Source: Desmodus rotundus (lineage: Eukaryota; Chordata; Mammalia; Chiroptera; Phyllostomidae). From it: a stretch of 64,000 nt of DNA. The stretch lies in NCBI RefSeq assembly GCF_022682495.2, contig NC_071392.1, positions 103,220,896-103,284,895 of the forward strand, given 5' to 3'. Below, in pieces: positions 57,888 through 64,000 of this stretch (position 1 is its first letter; every line of letters starts with the position of its first letter). The position numbers and the translations under genes are program-made. The notes beneath the pieces are model-generated. The model had not been told where the DNA came from and ran no database searches. It saw nothing but the letters and a program-made list of their open reading frames with translations.

Positions 57888-60516
57888 TCTTTTTGTTGAG
57901 ATATAATTGACGTTATATCAGTTTCAGGTGTACAACATAATGACTCAATATTTGTATGCATTGCAAAATGATCACCACAATGAGGCTAGTCAGCACCTGT
58001 CGCCGTGTGCGTTTACAAACTGTTCCGTGTGTGATGAGAACTGTGAAGATCTGCTCTCTCAGTTTCCATGCAGAACCGTGTTATTAACTGTGGTCGCTGT
58101 GCTGCACCTCACATCCCCATGGTTTGTACCTTTTGGCCCCCTTCACCCACTTTGCCCACCCCTAGATCCCTGCCTTTGGTGACCACCAATCTGTTCTCCG
58201 CATCTATGAGCTTAATTTTTTTTAGATTCTACATAGAAGTGATATCACAAGGTAATTGTCTTTCCCTGTGTGACTTATTTCACTCAGCATAATGGCCTCA
58301 AGTTCCATCCATGTTGTCTCGAACGGCAAGGTTTTCCTTTTTATGGCTGAACAATGTCCCACTGTGTGTATGTGTGCGTGTGCGCCTTTATCCATTCATC
58401 CACGGACGGGCACAGGTTGTCTGCACGTCTCGGGTAAATATGCTGCAGTGAACACGGGGGTGCATGCATGTTTTTCGGGTTGTGTTCTCATTTCCTTTGG
58501 ATAACTACCCGAAAGGGGAATTGCTGGACCACATGGTAGTTCTGTTTTTAATCTTTTGAGGAAACGCCATAGGATTCTGTTTTTCCACAGTGGCTGCACC
58601 AATTTATAGTCCCACAAACAGGGCAGAAGGGTTCCCCGATGCCACGTTGCCAGCAGTGCTTGTCACTGCCTGTCTTTTTGACGGCCGTTTTGACAGGTGT
58701 GGGGTGACATCTCACTGTGGTTTTGCGTGTCCCTGATGATTAGTGATACTGAGCATCCTTTCATGTGCCGCTGGCCATCTGTAGCTGTTTTTCAGAAAAA
58801 TGTTTGTTCAGGTCCCCTGCTCATTTTTATAATCAGGATGTTTGGTGTTTTGCTGTTGAGCTGTGTGAGTTCTTTAAATATTTCGGAAATTAACCCCTTA
58901 TCATATATATATATGATTTGCAGATCTTTTCTCCCATTCAGTAGGTTGCCTTTTCATTTTGTTGATGGTTCGCTTTACTGCGCAGAAACTTTTTAGTTTG
59001 ATGGAGTCCCGTTTGTTTTTGCTTTTATGGCCTTTCCTTTTGGTGAGAAATCCCAAAAGAAATCATCACAAAGGCTGATGTCAGGTTATGGTTTCAGGTC
59101 TTATGTTCAAGTTTTTAGTCCATTTTGAGCTATGTTTGGTATAAGATAGTGGTCTGGTATCATTATTTTGCACGTAGCTGTCTGGTTTTCCTACCACCAT
59201 TTATTAAAAAGACTGTCCTTTCCCCATTCCTGGCTCCTTTGTCATAAATTAATTGACCATATATGCGTGGCTTATTTCTGGGCTTTCTATTCTGTTCCAT
59301 TGACCTAAGTGTGTGTTTTTATGCCAGCAACATACTGTTTTGATTACTGTAGCTTTGTGGTATAGTTTGAAATCAGGCAGCATGATGCTTCCAGCTTTGT
59401 TCTTCTTTCTCAAGATCTCTTTGGCATTCAAGGTTTTTTGTGGTTGCATACAAATTTTAGGATTGTTTTTTCTACTTCTGTGAAAAATGTCATTGGAATT
59501 TTGATAGGGATTGCATTGAATCTGTGTGATCCCTTTGGGTCGTGTGGGCATTTTAACAATACTAATTCTTCCAGTCCATGAGCACACGAAAATACCTTGC
59601 CATTTATTTGTGGCTCCTTTAGCTTCTTTCATCAGTGTCTTACAGTTTTCCCAGCAGAGGTCTTTCCCCTCCTTGGTTAGGTTCATTTCTAGGTATTTTA
59701 TTCTCTCTGATGCAGTCGTAAGTGGGATTGCTTTCTTAATTTCTCTCCCTGATAATTTACTATTCGTGTATAGAAACACAGTGGCTTTTTGCATATTGAT
59801 TTTGCATCCTGCAACTTCACCCAAGTTGTTTATTGGTTCTGATAGTTTTTTTGTAGAGCTTGAATAGCCATTCTTTAAGGCTTCCTGTATAGATTATTGT
59901 ATCTGCAAATAGTGACAGTTTTACTTCTTCCTTTTTAATTTGGATGCCTCTTATTTCTTTTTCTTGCCTAATTACCCTGGCTAGGACTTTTAATACTGTG
60001 TTGGTAAGCATGGGCACCCTTGCCTGATTTCAGTTCTTAGAGGAAACACTTTCACCGTTGGGCATGATTTCACTATGAGCTTTTCATATGCAGCCTTCAT
60101 TATTACCGATTAGTTCAGTATAGGTTGTTCAGTGTCCACATGCTTCTGAATATTCCAGTTTTCGTAATCGATTTCTGATTCCCTACCATTGTGGTCAGAA
60201 AAGATGTTTGATATGATTTCAGTTTTCTTAAGTCTGTTAAGACTCATTTTGTGACCTAACATATGTTTTGTCATGGAGAACTTTCCATGTGCACTCGAGA
60301 AGAATGTGTATTCTGTTGCTTTTGGATGAAAAGTTCAGTGTGTATCTATTAAGTCCCATCTGCTCTGATGTGTTGTTTAAGGCTGATGTTTCCTTATTGA
60401 TTTTCTGTCCAGATGATCTACCCACTGATGAAGGTGGGGTATTACTGTACTGCTGTCTGTTTCTCCCTTTAGGTCTATTAATATTTGCTTTATATATTTA
60501 GGTGCTCCTAAAATTG
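57888..60516 (-). mobile_element. L1 (LINE-1), 5'-truncated, antisense
   Basis: On + it begins with the reverse complement of an L1 3' UTR (GATATAATTGACGTTATATC, GTGTACAACATAATGA). It then passes through the ORF2 3' region, where a minus-strand open frame at 59824-59249 (191 codons) reads as the C-terminal part of ORF2. Further broken ORF2 pieces lie at 60017-59817 and 60425-60237. Stops and frameshifts make it inactive. It resembles an L1MA/L1MB-age copy. Confidence 0.88.
59249..59824 (-). pseudogene. L1 ORF2 C-terminal remnant
   Basis: A 191-codon open frame with the character of the region downstream of the L1 reverse transcriptase ([42 protein letters not shown] segments, here with substitutions). 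It lacks the endonuclease and catalytic polymerase parts, so it is a remnant with no expected function. Confidence 0.85.
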
Positions 60517-60718
60517 TTTACGTTTTTTAAAATTTTTATGTATTTATTTTTAGAGAGAGGAAGGGAGGAAGAAAGAAAGGGTGAGAAACATCAATGTGTG
60601 GTTGCCTGTACCAAGGACCTGGCATGCAACCCGGGCATGTGCTCTGACTGGGAATCAAACCGGTGACACTTTGGTTCTCAGTCCAACACTCAGTCCACTG
60701 AGCCACACCAACCAGGGG
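60517..60718 (-). mobile_element. Ves SINE (bat-specific), antisense, at the L1 edge
   Basis: The antisense body ends ACACCAACCAGGGG. Flanks AGGTGCTCCTAAAATTG (60500-60516) and AGGTGCTCCTAAATTG (60719-60734) are the target duplication. The left flank is L1 sequence, so the SINE is younger than the L1. Confidence 0.92.
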
Positions 60719-60789
60719 AGGTGCTCCTAAATTGATCAGAGACTCAATTTCTTTCTATTTCTCCTTATTTCCCATTGATGAGAAATAAG

Positions 60790-60900
60790 TCACATGAGCA
60801 CACATGACTGCAAAGGAGCCTGGGGAATGTAGTCTTTTTTCTGGGTGGCCATTTGCCCAGCTAATTCTTTTACTGTGGGAGAAGAAAATGAATACTGAGG
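60790..60900. repeat. fragment of an old interspersed repeat (unresolved family)
   Basis: AAAGGAGCCTGGGGAATGTA followed by TCTGGGTGGCCATTTGCCCA resembles the distal part of the same broad family as 45876-46284, from memory of related mammalian copies. Confidence 0.4.
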
Positions 60901-61179
60901 GAGGATTTAAGTCACAACCTCAGTTAAAGTCCTCAACTATTTGTGTATGTGATACCATTTTGAGTACAGGACGTCAACATGAATTGTTGAAGACTAGAAC
61001 TGAAAAAATCTCCCTTAAGTAGACCAACGATTGACCAGTATTTCATGTAAGTAGTTTTTTTATGTCTTTAGTTGGGTAGTTTTATCTTGAAAAAATGAAA
61101 TTACGGAATTTTGAAAAACACCTTATTTTATGTTACATCTAACAGTATTCAACAAAGGTCAGGTTATAATCGTCACTAA

Positions 61180-61732
61180 CAGGTTGATTACATAAACAAA
61201 TTGATGAAATGTCAATTGGGGATGGGGTGTAATTTGACAAATTTAGATGGTAGCATAACATGGTATTCTTCACCTTCAGTTCTCACAGCAGAATCATGAG
61301 GAGTCATTTCTGCAAAATGATTTGCAGATTTGATCTGTTTTCCCAGGGCCTCTCTTAATCCTCTGACATCTGAATCTTCCCTTGTGAAGTGCTCATTCCC
61401 TCACCGGCATTTTCAGTGGTCTCTCCGTTAATTATCTCATAGCCCAGATTATTGTTTGTCAGTGGATTTGCTGGTGCTCCAAGCTGTCCTTCAGCATCGC
61501 TTTAATTAATTTCACAAAACCATGCATCATTTACAAGATTTGCGATTTTATCTTGCAGTGATCTTGCTTTGTGCCATGTTTGCAATAGAGATTGACCAAG
61601 AATGAAGGGGGAGCTGCTGAGTTTAAGCAGGATAAATGTCAGTTTGTTCATGGATATTTCTGCGTGTTGGCTTCCTCTAAATTTGGGCACGTGGATCTCA
61701 AACGTAACGACCCTTGAAAGGATACATTGCAT
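61180..61732 (-). pseudogene. decayed protein-like frame, unidentified (possible processed pseudogene)
   Basis: A minus-strand frame opens at 61732 and, past one TAA near 61503, continues to about 61390 with protein-like composition (for example SLQDKIANLVNDAWFCEI and GAPANPLTNNNLGYEIINGE). A second frame, one shift away, then runs about 60 codons to a TGA near 61213 (for example REALGKQIKSANHFAEMTPH and EGEEYHVMLPSKFVKL). Such an order of plausible peptide in two abutting frames with one stop suggests a broken coding copy. I do not recognise the parent protein, and saw no poly-A tail or target duplication. It may be chance in AT-rich DNA. No function is expected. Confidence 0.3.
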
Positions 61733-61869
61733 GCTCAGTTTTTAGAAAATGTTCATAGTCATCTTCTAGCACATTTACACTACCCTGACTGTGGTCCCTC
61801 ATATGCCCACGAGGCAAAGTTATATAGTGTCCCTGGAGTGAGTTGCTTCTTTGCAAAGTCGTTGAGAGC

Positions 61870-62060
61870 AAGAGTTCTGCTTGGGCGTGAGGACAGGCTC
61901 AATCACTTACTAATCGAATGAATTTGGACAAGTTATTTAATTTCTTCATCTTGGTTACCTCATCTAAAGATAATAATGTTCCTTAGCTCATAGGGTTTTG
62001 CGAGGATTAAATATGTTAAGCCAGTGGCACATAGTAGACACTTAAATGTTAGCAGTGATG
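61870..62060 (+). mobile_element. MIR SINE, sense
   Basis: TTGGACAAGTTATTTAATTT, GTTACCTCATCTAAAGATAA, GCGAGGATTAAATATGTTAA and GGCACATAGTAGACACTTAA. Confidence 0.85.
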
Positions 62061-62439
62061 ATGATGATCATTTGCGTGGGTAGCACAGCATCACACAGCC
62101 CGCCCCAGCCCCGTGTTCCCACAATGCACAATATGTTACTCGGACAGTGGAAACCAGTGGTACACGTGGATCAGAATGTGGCGGCACGCGCTCAGCCTCT
62201 CTGGTAATCAGGGAAATGCAAATTAAGCCAGCCATGGGCTGTCACATTTCACCCATTACCACAGCGAATATGCAGAGGCCCTGCACACCAAATGGTGGGG
62301 GGCGTGGGAAAGCAGGAAGTCGCGTACGCTAGAGTTGGGGATGTATACTGGCACCTCCACTTCGAAGAGCAATTTGCCGGTTTCTAGCCAAGCTGAAAAT
62401 GTGCACATCTTTCCATTCAGCATCTCTTCTCGGTGTGAG

Positions 62440-62800
62440 TTCTGCTTGTGCAAGGAGAGGACACTTCCTGGTGATTTCATGGCCAATAGATAGTCTTCAG
62501 ATCCACGTGACAGAAACCCCAACTCTAAGTAGTTTTCAGCAAGATACTGAATTTTTTGCTCCCTAACCTGAAAAGGTAACCTGCAGGCAGAGGGAGGGAC
62601 TGAGGTATAACAGTATCACGATTTTATTGTAAAGCTTGTGGTCTCAAGGTGATGGCTGGTGCATCCAGGCCCTAGGTGCCTCTTCCCAGAATGCTAAAGT
62701 AGGGAGATGCTTTGTGATTGGATCACAGCCCAACCCCTGAACCAGTCACCATGGAGAGTGGATGGGATGAGCCAATTAGCTTAGCCTACATCACCTGTTC
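62440..62800. repeat. old interspersed repeat of the CTGATTGGCT family
   Basis: GTGACAGAAACCCCAACTCT at the left, then TTGTGATTGGATCACAGCCC and GAACCAGTCACCATGGAGAG. Confidence 0.4.
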
Positions 62801-62934
62801 GTGTAGCAGCCAGTGGAGTCAGTGACCCCCCAATAGCTGGATCCCCAAATGGAAATGGAGGGCTGTTGGGAAGGACAGAGAGAAAAGACCTACTGCAGCG
62901 GTGTCGCGAATTTCCACTGCACTGCTGTTGGTAA

Positions 62935-62962
62935 AATAATAAATAATAAATAAATAAATAAT
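62935..62962 (+). repeat. (AATA)n tract
   Basis: AATAATAAATAATAAATAAA continues to ATAATACA. Confidence 0.75.
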
Positions 62963-63539
62963 ACAAACTCCATCTTTCCCAGCCCTTTCTGGCAAGGCAG
63001 ACAGGAGAGCCCATTTTATTCTCATCAGGGTGACGCTTTTTCTTCCACACGGCCATCCGAGTCTGGCCGTTCCCAGCTTGTTTCCCCGCCCAGCCCCTGC
63101 CATCTGGCGCAGACTTCTGTGGACACGTGAGCATTGATGGGGAGCCTTCTCCCTCTCCCTCGTCCTGTTCCAGGATGCACTAGGGGCAAGGGAGCATGTC
63201 CCCTGTCACACACCCAGACTATGCCAGATTTGTCCCCAAGTACACACCCCGATTATTTTCACTCTTCTCACAGTGCTGGGGAGGGAGGTCAGCTGAGGAC
63301 CTGCACACTTGGCTGTCGGCCTTGGACAGCCACCCGTGGGGTGTTGGTGGAGGCTGGGACATCCTGCCCTCCCCTCTCGCAGGAGGGAGGAATGGCTTCA
63401 GCTGGGCACTCGGGCATTCACTGCTGGCGTGTGAAGGCAGGTGTGCGTGAGGTGTTTCTTCCCTAAAGTGGTTTCAAGGCCGCAGAGACGTGAGGGCTGG
63501 TGCTCAGCGCGCCTCCCTTCTCAACCACTCTGTTCGGAT

Positions 63540-64000
63540 CCACCCCAGCCTCTGCCCTGACCTCCACACACCAGCGTCCAGCTGCCTCCTTGACACCTCC
63601 GCTTGGACATCTGCCCAGCCTTTCACACCTGTAGACCTGTCGTGTCCACAATGACTCCCCGATCTTGTCCCTCCCTCCCCAGGTGCCCCTCACCGTCTTC
63701 CCCTTGGCGGCTCCAATGGTACAGTCATTCAGGCCAAAACCTGAATGTCACTCCTGATTATTTTTTCTTCCTTTCATATTCCCCATTCAATCCATCTGCA
63801 AAACCCATCAGCTCCCCCTCCACAATATACCAGAACCCGCACTGCCACCATCACCTCTCTCCTGGACTGCCCCTCCTCCTCCTCCCCAGCCTCCCTGCAT
63901 CTCACCCAGAAGAGGGTTCCCTTCCCCTCTTTATCCTCCCACCCCCACTTTATTTTCCTTCGGAGCCCTTGTCAACACTTAACATATATTTGTTGTCCGA
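63540..64000 (+). mobile_element. L2 region, sense, running off the window
   Basis: TTCAATCCATCTGCAAAACC, CACTGCCACCATCACCTCTC and TCCTGGACTGCCCCTCC follow the L2 order upstream of its 3' end. Confidence 0.65.

Larger units (their letters stand above)
7900..64000 (+). other. SULF2: SULF2 gene, 5' part (promoter-proximal exon to intron 3), incomplete
   Basis: This is the 5' portion of the gene for extracellular sulfatase 2, which removes 6-O-sulfate from heparan sulfate at the cell surface and matrix and so tunes growth-factor signalling. Two coding exons join in phase (codon 59 is split G|GT) and give a protein start matching mammalian SULF2: signal peptide, a basic [13 protein letters not shown] segment, the TDDQD metal-binding segment and the CCPSR sulfatase signature. 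Layout: CpG-island exon 1, intron 1 of about 31 kb, exon 2 with the ATG, intron 2 of about 15 kb, exon 3, and intron 3 beyond the window. The paralogue SULF1 is less likely because the signal-peptide residues fit SULF2. The transcription start is inferred from the CpG island and cannot be fixed from sequence. Confidence 0.95.
55005..64000 (+). other. SULF2: SULF2 intron 3, 5' part
   Basis: The intron begins GTGAGG at 55005, phase 1, and runs past the window edge. It is more AT-rich than introns 1 and 2 because it carries a 2.6-kb antisense L1 and two Ves SINEs. The coding sequence expected next (the strand after the active site) was not found. Confidence 0.9.

Noticed and set aside
55005..64000. 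Search for the next SULF2 coding exon
   Set aside because: No sequence encoding the expected continuation after the active-site exon with flanking splice signals was seen before the window ends.

Overview
The window is mammalian, very probably bat (Chiroptera), nuclear DNA. Three short interspersed elements (40721-40924, 57444-57650, 60517-60718) have the tRNA-derived head and body of the bat Ves SINE family. The background is a dense layer of decayed L2, MIR, MaLR, MER5/MER20 and L1 copies, typical of a placental intron. Coding content is tiny: two exons of one gene. Nearly all other open frames are chance frames in GC-rich or repeat DNA.

The gene is SULF2, the extracellular heparan-sulfate 6-O-endosulfatase, on the + strand and incomplete at its 3' side. 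Positions 1-7400 are 5' flank made of repeat relics and one repeat-poor, homeodomain-motif-rich block. A CpG island at about 7420-8560 holds the promoter and a non-coding first exon ending at 8214 (or 8187). Intron 1 (8215-39183) is about 31 kb. Exon 2 (39184-39442) carries 84 nt of leader, the start codon, the signal peptide and the first metal-binding aspartates. Intron 2 (39443-54764) is about 15 kb. Exon 3 (54765-55004) encodes the sulfatase signature with the formylglycine cysteine. Intron 3 runs off the window, and I saw no further coding exon before 64000.

The first exon has an unusual leader: a 42-codon upstream frame (8063-8191) containing a pure ten-unit CAG run flanked by CGG repeats, so it would encode polyglutamine/polyarginine. 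A start-stop ATGTAA lies at 7907.

The most structured object is a minus-strand endogenous retrovirus in intron 1 (19277-24524). It has a 4-bp GAAT target duplication, two ~1057-bp LTRs about 5% apart, a polypurine tract and a primer-binding site matching tRNA-Arg at 17 of 18 bases. Its interior is only about 3.1 kb, with no recognisable gag, pol or env. Each LTR keeps a 30-bp tandem duplication carrying a RUNX-type core, and the leader holds a ~33-bp degenerate tandem array of YY1-like motifs.

Intron 2 is dominated by L2 relics and two ~96% identical ~400-bp copies of an old repeat 2.5 kb apart. Intron 3 holds a 2.6-kb antisense L1 bordered by a Ves insertion, and a decayed protein-like frame near 61200-61730. 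Several repeat-free, AT/homeobox-motif-rich blocks (3180-4030, 11205-11320, 15340-15740, 25820-26240, 34650-34860, 43255-43510) are candidate conserved enhancers. No tRNA, rRNA or CRISPR was seen. Family names of repeats come from memory of consensus sequences, not from a database search.
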